From: Saccharicrinis fermentans DSM 9555 = JCM 21142
GTDB lineage: Bacteria; Bacteroidota; Bacteroidia; Bacteroidales; Marinilabiliaceae
Direction of reading: 5' to 3'
Assembly (NCBI RefSeq): GCF_000517085.1
Contig: NZ_KI912107.1
Location: 5,267,980 to 5,331,979, forward strand
Length of the DNA: 64,000 nucleotides
How positions within the stretch are numbered: the first letter of the stretch is position 1; each line of letters begins with the position of its first letter. This document shows positions 55,747 through 64,000 of the stretch, piece after piece. Both the position numbers and the translations under genes were made by a program. The notes beneath the pieces are model-generated. The model did not search any database. It worked only from the letters and a program-made list of their open reading frames with translations, and was not told the origin of the DNA.

Positions 55747-56982
55747 TTATTCAAATTCTGCGCTCAATATTTTTATTACATCTCTGATGGTTTCTTCCTC
55801 GAGATCCGTTCTTTTTACCAAATCTGATATACTAAGATCGAGTACCGATTTAGCGGTGTCACAACCAATAGCTTTTATCTCGTCAAGAATCCACCCTTCA
55901 ATTTCATCTGTAAACTCGTCTAAGCTTACATCCTCATCGTCCACTTCCATTTCGCGGTAAACATCTATCTCGTAACCTGTTAGTTGGCTGGCTAGCTTAA
56001 TGTTTAAACCTCCCTTACCAATGGCAAGGCTTACTTCATCGGGACGTAAATATACCTGTGCTCTTTTGTCATCTTCAAAAAGCTTGATGCTGTTAATTTT
56101 TGCCGGGTTCAACGATCGTTGTATAAATAGTTGAACATTGGTTGTGTAGTTAATAACATCAATATTCTCATTGCGTAGTTCACGGACAATGCCATGAATT
56201 CTTGATCCCTTCATACCCACGCAAGCACCTACTGGGTCAATTCGTTCGTCATATGATTCTACTGCTACCTTGGCTCTCTCGCCCGGTATACGTACAATCT
56301 TTTTAATCGTAATCAATCCGTCAAAAATTTCAGGTACTTCCAATTCAAATAATCTCTCAAGAAATACCGGAGAAGTACGTGATACTATAATTAATGGATT
56401 GTTATTTCTTATTTCTACCTTTACCACTACAGCTCTTAGATTATCTCCTTTGCGGAAAAAATCGGAAGGAATCTGTTCTGCCTTGGGTAGAATTAATTCA
56501 TTGCCTTCGTCATCCTGAATAAGAATCTCTCTCTTCCATATTTGATATACCTCCCCTGTGATGATGTCACCAATCCTGTCTTTATATTTATGGTAGATGT
56601 TATCTTTTTCAAGCTCTAAAATACGTGCCGATAAATTTTGGCGTAGACTCAATATGGCCCTTCGTCCAAAATCCAGGAAACGAACTTCGTCGGTAACTTC
56701 TTCACCTATTTCGTAATCTTCATCAATTTTTTTAGCGTCTGTCAACGAAATTTGAAGATTGTCGTCTTCTAATTCATCGTCTCCAACAATTTCGCGGTTA
56801 CGCCAAATCTCAAAGTCTCCCTTGTCCGTGTTTATTATAACATCGAAATTCTCGTCAGTTCCAAAACGTTTAATCAAAACGCTTCTAAAAGAGTCTTCGA
56901 GCACTCTAATCATAGTTGCTCTGTCAATGCTCTTCAGTTCTTTAAACTCCGAAAAAGTATCAATTAAATTAATGTTTTCCAT
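55747..56982 (-). CDS. nusA: Transcription factor NusA
   Basis: 411 residues: N-terminal RNAP-binding domain (about 1-125), S1 (IGDIITGEVYQIWKREILIQDDEGNELILPKAEQ), and KH1/KH2 (PVGACVGMKGSRIHGIVRELRNENIDVI and VSLAIGKGGLNIKLASQLTGYEIDV). A short helical tail follows, without the E. coli-type acidic repeats. Acts in transcription pausing, termination and antitermination. Located 21 bases after rimP. Confidence 0.97.
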   Translation of the reverse strand: MENINLIDTFSEFKELKSIDRATMIRVLEDSFRSVLIKRFGTDENFDVIINTDKGDFEIWRNREIVGDDELEDDNLQISLTDAKKIDEDYEIGEEVTDEVRFLDFGRRAILSLRQNLSARILELEKDNIYHKYKDRIGDIITGEVYQIWKREILIQDDEGNELILPKAEQIPSDFFRKGDNLRAVVVKVEIRNNNPLIIVSRTSPVFLERLFELEVPEIFDGLITIKKIVRIPGERAKVAVESYDERIDPVGACVGMKGSRIHGIVRELRNENIDVINYTTNVQLFIQRSLNPAKINSIKLFEDDKRAQVYLRPDEVSLAIGKGGLNIKLASQLTGYEIDVYREMEVDDEDVSLDEFTDEIEGWILDEIKAIGCDTAKSVLDLSISDLVKRTDLEEETIRDVIKILSAEFE

Positions 56983-57003
56983 GACTTTATATTTGCCGGC
57001 TCG

Positions 57004-57468
57004 TTAAAACGAAACAATTATTTTTACCGATTTAACCTCGTCGAACTTATAGTTGCGATTAAATACTTTCAATTCTTTTTTCTTCTTTCCTTCAATTTTA
57101 ACCTTTTTCTCTTCTTTTACCAAAAAATCGGCATCATTTACTTCCATAAGTGTGCCTTTGAAGGGTGCATTCTCAAACGGTGTTACTTCCACTTCTCGTC
57201 CAATATTCTTTTTATACTGATCTAGTACTTTTAATGGTTGTCCTAATCCGGGTGTGGAAACTTCAAGTTCAAAATCTTCTTCTTCGCGATCGAACGATGA
57301 TTCTATTAAACGGCTTATCTGTATACAGTAGTCAATGCTGATGCCGTCCATGCTGTCTATTAGAACCGTTATTTTATTAGCGGTAGAAACTTTTACTTCA
57401 ACAATAAAACAACCGTCAGCCTCAATCTTCTGAGTTATTATTTCGAGTATTTGTTCTTTTGTAATCAT
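57004..57468 (-). CDS. rimP: Ribosome maturation factor RimP
   Basis: 154 residues, family layout: N-terminal alpha/beta domain (ADGCFIVEVKVSTANKITVLIDSMDGISIDYCIQISRLIE) and a C-terminal SH3-like domain. LEVSTPGLGQPLK is the typical signature before the second domain. Needed for 30S assembly. First gene of the operon, divergent from the HD phosphohydrolase gene. Confidence 0.9.
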   Translation of the reverse strand: MITKEQILEIITQKIEADGCFIVEVKVSTANKITVLIDSMDGISIDYCIQISRLIESSFDREEEDFELEVSTPGLGQPLKVLDQYKKNIGREVEVTPFENAPFKGTLMEVNDADFLVKEEKKVKIEGKKKKELKVFNRNYKFDEVKSVKIIVSF

Positions 57469-57560
57469 CGCCTATTGGTAATAAAATAGGGGACATCCGC
57501 CCCCTATCCTTAAGATATTTAGTTAAAAACCGCTGCAAAGATAGTTATTATGCTTTTAAT

Positions 57561-58967
57561 ATGCAACAAGGTGCCAATACTATCAATCAAATGAAGACTA
57601 AAATTATAGCTCGTATTTTTTTTATCGTGTGTTATAGGGTTCTTTTAGTGGTTGTTTTGCACATAAAATTCTATATTGCGATTGTATTATTTAAATTGTT
57701 TTTTGTGAAAAGAATAGTCGCATCTAATAAATTGAAAATTATTAATGATCCTGTTTATGGATTCGTGAAAATACCGTTTGATTTAATCTTCGACCTATTA
57801 CAACATAGATATTTTCAGCGTTTAAGAGGTATTAAACAATTGGGCTTAACCTCAATGGTGTATCCTGGTGCTATGCACAACCGGTTTCAACATGCGGTGG
57901 GGGCCATGCATCTGATGGGGCAGGCGGTGAGTGTGCTTCGTTCTAAAGGGGTGGATATTACCGAAGAGGAATCAAAGGCTGTTCATATGGCTATCTTGTT
58001 GCATGACATTGGACATGGGCCTTTTTCACATGTGCTGGAACATTCAGTGGTGGGGGGTGTTAGTCATGAGGAGATATCTGTTATGTTTATGGAACGTTTA
58101 AATGTGGCATTTGATCGGCAGCTTGATTTGGCAATCCAAATATTTAAAAATTCTTATTCCAAAAAATTCCTTCACCAGCTGGTGAGTAGTCAGTTGGATA
58201 TGGATAGACTGGATTATTTAAGGCGTGATAGTTTTTTTACCGGTGTTACGGAAGGAACCATCGGCTCGGATAGAATTATTAAGATGTTGCATGTTTTCAA
58301 TGACCAGTTGGTGGTAGAATCAAAGGGTATTTATTCCATCGAAAAATTTTTAATTGCACGAAGGTTAATGTATTGGCAAGTGTATTTACACAAAACGGCG
58401 GTGGTGGCCGAAACTATATTGGTGAGTGTGTTAAAGAGGGCCAAGTATTTGAGTCATCGGGGTGAGCGATTGTTTGCCACGCCGCATCTAAGCTTTTTTT
58501 TAGAAAATGATATTTGTGGGGAAGACTTTAAAAGGGATGTAGGTGTGTTAGATAAGTTTTCCCTGTTGGATGATGGAGATATTATGTCGGCCATTAAAAT
58601 CTGGACACAGCATGATGATTTTGTTTTGTCCACATTGTCTAAAGCCATTATGAACCGAGATTTGTTTCATATTGAATTGCAAAAAGAGCCCTTTGATAAG
58701 CGTAGAACCAAACGCATTGAAAAGAAAGTGAGTGAAGAGTTGGGCCTTCATAACGAAGAGGTGGCATATTTTGTAAATACCAAGAGTATTCAAAATCATG
58801 CCTATAGTTTAACCGACGAGAAGATAAATATTTTATTTTCGGGAGGTGTCTTAAAGGATATTTCAAAAGCATCGGATATTTTAAATGTATCTGTGTTAAG
58901 TAAAAATGTTAGAAAAAACGTGCTTATTTACCCTAAATCTATTCGTAACTGGGCACAAGAAGTATAA
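57561..58967 (+). CDS. HD-domain phosphohydrolase
   Basis: Up to 468 residues. From residue 58 the sequence (LKIINDPVYGFVKIPFDLIFDLLQH) matches the start of many Bacteroidota HD proteins. The metal motif H...HD...D is visible in HNRFQHAVGAMHLM, LLHDIGHGPFSHVLEH and SQLDMDRLDYLRRD. This is the dNTPase-like (YdhJ/dGTPase-related) HD family. The 57-residue hydrophobic N-terminus in the long frame looks unnatural; a TTG at 57732 would give a normal 411-residue protein. Substrate unknown. It precedes lpxD, a common neighbour in the phylum. Confidence 0.8.
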   Translation: MQQGANTINQMKTKIIARIFFIVCYRVLLVVVLHIKFYIAIVLFKLFFVKRIVASNKLKIINDPVYGFVKIPFDLIFDLLQHRYFQRLRGIKQLGLTSMVYPGAMHNRFQHAVGAMHLMGQAVSVLRSKGVDITEEESKAVHMAILLHDIGHGPFSHVLEHSVVGGVSHEEISVMFMERLNVAFDRQLDLAIQIFKNSYSKKFLHQLVSSQLDMDRLDYLRRDSFFTGVTEGTIGSDRIIKMLHVFNDQLVVESKGIYSIEKFLIARRLMYWQVYLHKTAVVAETILVSVLKRAKYLSHRGERLFATPHLSFFLENDICGEDFKRDVGVLDKFSLLDDGDIMSAIKIWTQHDDFVLSTLSKAIMNRDLFHIELQKEPFDKRRTKRIEKKVSEELGLHNEEVAYFVNTKSIQNHAYSLTDEKINILFSGGVLKDISKASDILNVSVLSKNVRKNVLIYPKSIRNWAQEV

Positions 58968-59089
58968 TTAAACTTTATGGTCGAATGGTTCTTTGTGTGG
59001 AGTCCGCAAGGCGCTGACGAAGAAAAATGGTTCAAACCATGGGCTTAATGAAGATAATATTATTAGATTTGCACCAAATTTTTTAAAAA

Positions 59090-60130
59090 ATGGAATTCTC
59101 AGCTAAGCAAATTGCAGAATTAATTGATGGAGAGATTGTTGGAAATCAGGACGTTACTATTAGTGATGTTTCAAAAATAGAGGACGGTAAACCTGGAACT
59201 ATCTCTTTTTTAGCCAACCCTAAATATACTAAATACATATATGATACACGCGCCTCAGTGGTGATTGTGAATAATACTTTTGAACCGGAGAGGGAGGTTC
59301 AGGCCACCATGATTAGGGTGGAGGATGCCTATAGTTCGATTGCGAAACTGATGCAGATGTATGCAGAAATGAAGCCTCGTAAAACAGGTATTGAACAACC
59401 TTCGTTTATTTCGGATACTGCTTCTCTGGGCGATTTTCCTTATGTGGGTGCCTTTGCCTATATTGGTGATCATGTAAAAATTGGAAATAATGTAAGTATT
59501 TTTCCCAATGTGTACATTGGCGATCATGTAAGCATCGGTGATAATTGTATTTTGTATCCAGGAGCAAAGATTTATAATTCATGTGTTATTGGAAACAATT
59601 GCATTTTACATGCCGGGTCGGTTGTGGGATCTGATGGATTTGGATTTGCGCCCGGGGCCGACGGGGAATTTACCAAGATACCCCAATTGGGTAATGTGGT
59701 GTTGGAAGATAACTGTGAGATTGGTGCAAATACCGCTTTAGACAGAGCTACAATGGGCTCAACAGTTTTAAAAAGGGGTGTGAAACTGGATAACTTTGTC
59801 CAGATTGCCCATAATGTTGAAGTGGGCGAAAATACGGTGATCGCAGCCATGTCGGGAGTCGCTGGCTCTACGGTGATTGGAAAAAACTGTATGTTTGGTG
59901 GTCATACCGGTGTTGTAGGCCACTTGAAAGTGGCTGATGGCGTTAAGATGGGGGCTTATACGGGTATCGGAAATAACGTAAAAAAAGAAGGAGTGTTGCT
60001 TAGAGGTACTCCCGCCATTGAAGCAAAAGCTTTTTCCCGTTCGTGGGTAGGTTTTAAAAATCTGCCTGACTTGATGAAGGATGTGCGAACACTTAAGCAA
60101 GAGGTGAAAAAATTAAAAGGCGAAGAATAA
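59090..60130 (+). CDS. lpxD: UDP-3-O-acylglucosamine N-acyltransferase
   Basis: Third acyl-transfer step of lipid A synthesis. 346 residues: an N-terminal uridine-binding domain ([26 protein letters not shown]), a left-handed beta-helix of hexapeptide repeats ([25 protein letters not shown]), the SDGFGFAP loop, and the catalytic His in [17 protein letters not shown]-terminal helix ([18 protein letters not shown]). First gene of the lpxD - lpxC/fabZ - lpxA set. Confidence 0.96.
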   Translation: MEFSAKQIAELIDGEIVGNQDVTISDVSKIEDGKPGTISFLANPKYTKYIYDTRASVVIVNNTFEPEREVQATMIRVEDAYSSIAKLMQMYAEMKPRKTGIEQPSFISDTASLGDFPYVGAFAYIGDHVKIGNNVSIFPNVYIGDHVSIGDNCILYPGAKIYNSCVIGNNCILHAGSVVGSDGFGFAPGADGEFTKIPQLGNVVLEDNCEIGANTALDRATMGSTVLKRGVKLDNFVQIAHNVEVGENTVIAAMSGVAGSTVIGKNCMFGGHTGVVGHLKVADGVKMGAYTGIGNNVKKEGVLLRGTPAIEAKAFSRSWVGFKNLPDLMKDVRTLKQEVKKLKGEE

Positions 60131-60170
60131 ACTATGAATAGTAGTTGTTATTTAGCAATGATATTTTAAT

Positions 60171-61571
60171 ATGGTAGAAAATCAGAATACACTGGCAAAA
60201 GAGGCTACTCTGCAAGGGACAGGGTTGCACACTGGAGCAATGGTCACGATGGTGCTAAAACCGGCACCGGAGAATCATGGATTTAAGTTTAAAAGAACCG
60301 ATCTGGAAGATCAACCTGTTATAGCTGCTTATGCAGAAAATGTGACTTACACTCAACGGGGTACCGTACTGCAAAAAAATGATGTGTCGGTGAGTACGAT
60401 TGAACATTGTTTGGCTGCGTTGCGTGGTTTAGGCGTAGATAATTGCCTGATAGAAGTGGATGGTCCGGAGATTCCCATATTGGATGGTAGTGCAAAGTAT
60501 TTTGTGTCAGCTATTAAAGAAGCCGGTATTCAGGCACAAGCAGCCGAAAGAAAATATTTTGTAGTGAAAGAAAAAATGGTATTTGAGGATAAGGAAAAGG
60601 GAATCAAATTGGTGGCGATGCCGGATGATTCTTTTAGTATCGATACCATGATATCATTTGAAAACTCCGTTTTACTGGGAAGTCAGTTTGCCTCTCTGGC
60701 TTCATTAAGCGATTTTGAAGAAGAAGTAAGTGCATGTCGTACGTTTGTGTTTTTACACGAGGTGGAAATGCTGATGAAGCATAACCTGATTAAGGGCGGA
60801 GATCTTGAAAATGCAATCGTTATTATAGATAGAGATGTAAATCAAGAGGAGTTGGATAGATTGGCCGACTTGTTTCATCAGCCCAGAGTGGAGGTGAAAC
60901 CTATTGGTATATTAAATAACCTGGAGCTGGTGCATCATAACGAACCTGCCCGCCATAAATTATTAGATGTGATCGGTGATTTGTGTTTGGCCGGTCTACC
61001 CATCAAAGGTAAGATTATAGCTACACGACCCGGACACCAGTCTAACGTTGAGTTTGCTAAGATCATACGTGCTGAAATAAAGCGCCAGGCTAATAGACCA
61101 GAGGTGCCACATTATGATCCGAATAAAGAACCTATTTGCGATATCAATAAGATAAGAAGTATGTTACCTCATAGATATCCGTTCTTGTTGGTGGATAAGA
61201 TTATTGATATCCAGGATAATTCAGTGGTGGGGGTTAAGAATATAACCTTGAATGAGCCATTTTTTCAAGGACATTTTCCCACAGAACCAGTGATGCCAGG
61301 TGTGTTATTAGTAGAAGCCATGGCGCAATGTGGCGGAATATTTGTTTTGAATCAAGTGGAAGATCCAGAGAACTATTCTACTTATTTTATGAAGCTGGAT
61401 AATATTAAGTTCCGTAAAAAAGTAGTGCCCGGTGATACCGTTATTTTTAAGTTAGTATTGGTAACCCCTATGAGACGTGGTGTCGCTAATATGAAAGGGA
61501 CTGCTTTTGTAGGTGATGCAGTGGTGGCAGAAGGAGAATTCATGGCCAATGTAACCAGAAATAAAGCTTAA
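60171..61571 (+). CDS. lpxC/fabZ: Bifunctional LpxC deacetylase - FabZ dehydratase
   Basis: 466 residues. Residues about 5-305 are LpxC, the zinc-dependent UDP-3-O-acyl-GlcNAc deacetylase that commits to lipid A: the zinc ligands are in STIEHCLAALRG and HKLLDVIGDLCLAG, and the catalytic loop is GHQSNVEFAKII. Residues about 320-466 are FabZ, a hot-dog dehydratase: LPHRYPFLLVDKI, His in GHFPTEPVMPG and Glu in LLVEAMAQCGG. The fusion joins fatty-acid and lipid A synthesis and is normal for Bacteroidota. Confidence 0.97.
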   Translation: MVENQNTLAKEATLQGTGLHTGAMVTMVLKPAPENHGFKFKRTDLEDQPVIAAYAENVTYTQRGTVLQKNDVSVSTIEHCLAALRGLGVDNCLIEVDGPEIPILDGSAKYFVSAIKEAGIQAQAAERKYFVVKEKMVFEDKEKGIKLVAMPDDSFSIDTMISFENSVLLGSQFASLASLSDFEEEVSACRTFVFLHEVEMLMKHNLIKGGDLENAIVIIDRDVNQEELDRLADLFHQPRVEVKPIGILNNLELVHHNEPARHKLLDVIGDLCLAGLPIKGKIIATRPGHQSNVEFAKIIRAEIKRQANRPEVPHYDPNKEPICDINKIRSMLPHRYPFLLVDKIIDIQDNSVVGVKNITLNEPFFQGHFPTEPVMPGVLLVEAMAQCGGIFVLNQVEDPENYSTYFMKLDNIKFRKKVVPGDTVIFKLVLVTPMRRGVANMKGTAFVGDAVVAEGEFMANVTRNKA

Positions 61572-61840
61572 AATAAGTAGTTAACAAGAATAAATATAAA
61601 CGGTTCTCATTGCTTGGTTTTTAAAAGCCATTATATGTCAATTTGTTAAGTGCTGTTGTGATTAATAGCGTATTATTTTTTTTATTAGGATTCTTAGTTT
61701 ATTTTCGCAGCGGAAAAAAATGGGGAATTATTAAGCGAAATAGATACGAAAACCTCAGTATGAACGATTATAATGAATCAGGAGAGAACCAAACAGCTCT
61801 GTTGGAGCTGGAACAGTTGGAGAAAAGAAAAACATATCAG

Positions 61841-62632
61841 ATGAAACAACCATTGGCATACATCCACCCAGAGGCAAAAATAGCGCCTAACGTGGTAATT
61901 GAACCCTTTGTTACTATAGATAAAAATGTGGTGATTGAGGAAGGAACCAGAATTGGATCCAATGTTACTATTCTGGAGGGTGCTAGAATTGGTAAGAACT
62001 GTAATATATTTCCAGGGGCTGTCATTTCTGCAATACCGCAGGATTTAAAGTTTGCTGGCGAAGATACCGTTGCTATAATAGGAGATAATACTACCATTAG
62101 AGAATGTGTGACTGTTAACAGAGGTACTGCATCCAAAGGAAAGACGGTGGTGGGTAATAATTGTTTGTTGATGGCATACGTGCATATCGCACATGATGTT
62201 ATTGTTGGAAATAATGTGATAATTGCCAATGCTACACAGGTGGCCGGTGAGGTGCGTATTGATGATTATGCTATCATGGGTGGATCGTCAGCGATTCATC
62301 AGTTTGTGCACGTTGGGGCACATGTGATGGTGCAGGGAGGTGCTCTCCTGAGTAAAGACGTTCCTCCGTATGTGAAAGTAGGTAATACTAAAATGTCATA
62401 TGGTGGTATCAATTCTATCGGTTTAAGAAGAAGGGGTTATACCAATGAGCAAATTAATGGTATACAAAATATTTATAGGGTGCTTTATCAAAGTGGATTG
62501 AATAATTCGGATGCCACAGAAAAGATTGAAGCAGAACTGCCCGCATCGAAAGAACGTGACGAGATTGTTCTTTTTGTGAAAAATTCTCAACGTGGTATCA
62601 TAAAAGGATATTCCGCAAGTAGTGATAGATAA
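61841..62632 (+). CDS. lpxA: UDP-N-acetylglucosamine acyltransferase
   Basis: First step of lipid A synthesis, using 3-hydroxyacyl-ACP. The frame opens at 61643, but ATG 61841 (MKQPLAYIHPEAKIAPN) is the family start and gives 263 residues, as in E. coli (262). Hexapeptide repeats run through TIDKNVVIEEGTRIGSNVTI and IIGDNTTIRECVTVNRGT. The catalytic His is in MAYVHIAHDVIVGNN, and the family block is IGLRRRGYTNEQI. A strong terminator follows. Confidence 0.96.
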   Translation: MKQPLAYIHPEAKIAPNVVIEPFVTIDKNVVIEEGTRIGSNVTILEGARIGKNCNIFPGAVISAIPQDLKFAGEDTVAIIGDNTTIRECVTVNRGTASKGKTVVGNNCLLMAYVHIAHDVIVGNNVIIANATQVAGEVRIDDYAIMGGSSAIHQFVHVGAHVMVQGGALLSKDVPPYVKVGNTKMSYGGINSIGLRRRGYTNEQINGIQNIYRVLYQSGLNNSDATEKIEAELPASKERDEIVLFVKNSQRGIIKGYSASSDR

Positions 62633-62654
62633 CTACCCAATGTTATAAAAAGTA

Positions 62655-62692
62655 AAAAAAACGATCTAATGAAAATTAGATCGTTTTTTTTT
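62655..62692 (+). terminator. Terminator after lpxA
   Basis: ACGATCTAAT/ATTAGATCG hairpin with A run before and nine or more T after. Confidence 0.9.
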
Positions 62693-62724
62693 ATCTTATT
62701 TGTAACTTTCTTTGTGTTGGGTCG

Positions 62725-62870
62725 TCATCAGAATGATGTGTTAGAATTTCGTCATGAGAATAGAAAGTGCCATCTATCAAGAACTTATTCAAATAAAGCA
62801 TAGCATCGCTATGGTGAATAGAAGCAAGCTAGCTGGCAATTTGAATGGCAATCTTATTAAAAATTGAACT
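62725..62870 (-). repeat. Inverted partial copy of the long repeat
   Basis: Read on the minus strand it aligns with about 20340-20470 of repeat copy 1: TTCACCATAG...GCTATG, AAGTTCTTGAT, GCACTTT, ATTCTCATGACGAA, and CTAA(T/C)ACATCATT are shared. Diverged but clear. Confidence 0.75.
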
Positions 62871-62892
62871 TAACCTGTTAGCGAGTTAAATT

Positions 62893-64000
62893 ATGAACTA
62901 TAAAATTTTAATCCTTTTAGTATGCTTTATTTTTGTTGGAGGATATCGTGTAAAGGGTGATTCTAAAGTGACGGCCGATAAGGATTTGGTGGTGCTGAGT
63001 GGACATATAAAAGATGGGGATACGGGGGAGCTACTGATTGCTGCTTCAGTTCTTTTTAAGAATCTTAAAACCGGTACCGTTTCTAATCTTTATGGCTTTT
63101 ATTCTTATAGTGTTAAACCCGGTACTTACCAGGTCGAGTTTGTATATCTGGGTTATAAGAGGCTGGTGAAAACCATTGAGATTACAAAAGATATTACATT
63201 GAATGTGGAACTTTTTGAGGACACAGAAACTATTGAAGAGGTGGTGGTGAGCTCCAAAAAGGCGGATGCCCATGTGCGCGATCCTCAAATGAGTGTTCAG
63301 AAATTACAAAATAAGGATATTAAGGCTGTGCCTGCTCTGATGGGAGAGGTGGATGTGATAAAAGTGCTTCAGATGATGCCCGGGGTTCAGGCTTCGAGTG
63401 AGGGATCCAGTGGTTTCAGTGTGCGTGGGGGTAACCCTGATCAAAATCTTATCTTGTTGGATGAGGCTATCGTATATAATGCAGGGCATATGTTGGGGTT
63501 TTTCTCCGTATTTAATAATGATGCCATTAAAGATGTGCAATTATTCAAGGGCGATATACCTGCTAGTAATGGTGGACGCCTGGCCTCGCTTGTGGATGTG
63601 CGGATGAACGATGGAAATAATAAAAAATGGGAAGGAAACGGTGGTATCGGTATTATATCTTCCAGGTTAACATTGCAAGGTCCCATCGTAAAAGATAAAA
63701 CGTCTGTTATTTTGAGTGCTCGGCGTACTTATGCTGACATGTTTCTGCCTTTGTTGGGCGATGAGGATAATAAGGATAATAAAATATTCTTTTATGATAT
63801 TAATGCCAAAATAAAACATGTGATTAATAATAATAACCGTTTGTATTTTAGCTTTTACAATGGACGGGATGTTTTTAAAGAAACACGCTCCAGTATTGAC
63901 TACGGCAATCGTACTTTTACCCTTAGATGGAATCATGTGTATAGCCCAAAATTATTTTCTAATGTTACCGTGATAAACAGTAATTATGATTATCATCTGG
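62893..64000 (+). CDS. TonB-dependent receptor with CarboxypepD-regulatory domain (3' partial)
   Basis: Starts at ATG 62893 and runs off the window, 369 codons visible. Signal peptide (YKILILLVCFIFVGGYRVKG), then a CarboxypepD_reg-like domain (LSGHIKDGDTGELLIAASVLFKNLKTGTVSNLYGFYS..., about 33-115), then a plug domain (about 130-240, MMPGVQASSEGSSGFSVRGGNPDQNLILLDEAIVYN) and the first barrel strands. This is a SusC/FecA-like outer-membrane transporter energised by TonB. The substrate cannot be inferred. Confidence 0.9.
   Translation, partial: MNYKILILLVCFIFVGGYRVKGDSKVTADKDLVVLSGHIKDGDTGELLIAASVLFKNLKTGTVSNLYGFYSYSVKPGTYQVEFVYLGYKRLVKTIEITKDITLNVELFEDTETIEEVVVSSKKADAHVRDPQMSVQKLQNKDIKAVPALMGEVDVIKVLQMMPGVQASSEGSSGFSVRGGNPDQNLILLDEAIVYNAGHMLGFFSVFNNDAIKDVQLFKGDIPASNGGRLASLVDVRMNDGNNKKWEGNGGIGIISSRLTLQGPIVKDKTSVILSARRTYADMFLPLLGDEDNKDNKIFFYDINAKIKHVINNNNRLYFSFYNGRDVFKETRSSIDYGNRTFTLRWNHVYSPKLFSNVTVINSNYDYHL

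Overview
The window looks like chromosomal DNA from a marine or anaerobic member of the Bacteroidota, probably near the Marinilabiliales or wider Bacteroidales. This is inferred from gene content, not from a marker-gene comparison. The clues are a type IX secretion sorting domain with MBG repeats, a SusC-like TonB receptor with a carboxypeptidase-regulatory N-terminal domain, an lpxC-fabZ fusion, several promoters of the TTTG / TAnnTTTG type, weak Shine-Dalgarno sequences and AT-rich intergenic DNA.

Left flank (1-22000). The end of a polysaccharide-degradation locus (beta-propeller protein plus DUF2264 lipoprotein) converges on a pterin pair (queD-like, folE). Then come a PEP synthase/PPDK regulatory kinase, a T9SS-exported MBG protein, an assimilatory sulfite-reduction cluster (cysK-cysJ-cysI-DUF2061), a dbpA-type RNA helicase, two tandem initiator tRNAs, and a run of housekeeping genes (M23 peptidase, dxr, rseP, tatA). 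Three diverged copies of a long intergenic repeat and a MORN/YwqK-like protein lead into the defence region.

Defence region (22100-47500). A complete type I CRISPR-Cas operon reads cas6-cas5-cas8(large subunit)-cas7-cas3-[RAYT]-cas4-cas1-cas2. An IS200-like REP-associated tyrosine transposase sits between cas3 and cas4. A leader and one very long CRISPR array follow. By hand count the array has 83 repeats of 30 bp and 82 spacers. Two near-identical IS66 elements split it, one inside a repeat and one inside a spacer, each with a perfect 8-bp target duplication. The array also carries an exact 599-bp tandem duplication of nine spacers. Beyond its degenerate end lie a dead ISL3 element, a small unknown gene, a putative AbiC-like abortive-infection membrane protein, a membrane-protein gene cut by a deleted IS66 relic, three tandem copies of the long repeat, and a scar joining that repeat, an IS66 fragment and a CRISPR-repeat fragment.

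Right flank (47700-64000). Core genes return: rnr, a TetR regulator, metA, gcvH, the rimP-nusA-infB operon (minus strand), an HD phosphohydrolase, the lipid A cluster lpxD - lpxC/fabZ - lpxA, and the start of a TonB-dependent receptor.

The strongest less-explained signals are (1) the IS-split, partly duplicated CRISPR array with a promoter-bearing leader bounded by a 13-bp inverted repeat; (2) the RAYT gene inside the cas operon with a REP-like palindrome upstream; and (3) a long structured intergenic repeat family with a covarying hairpin, present in at least seven full or partial copies on both strands.
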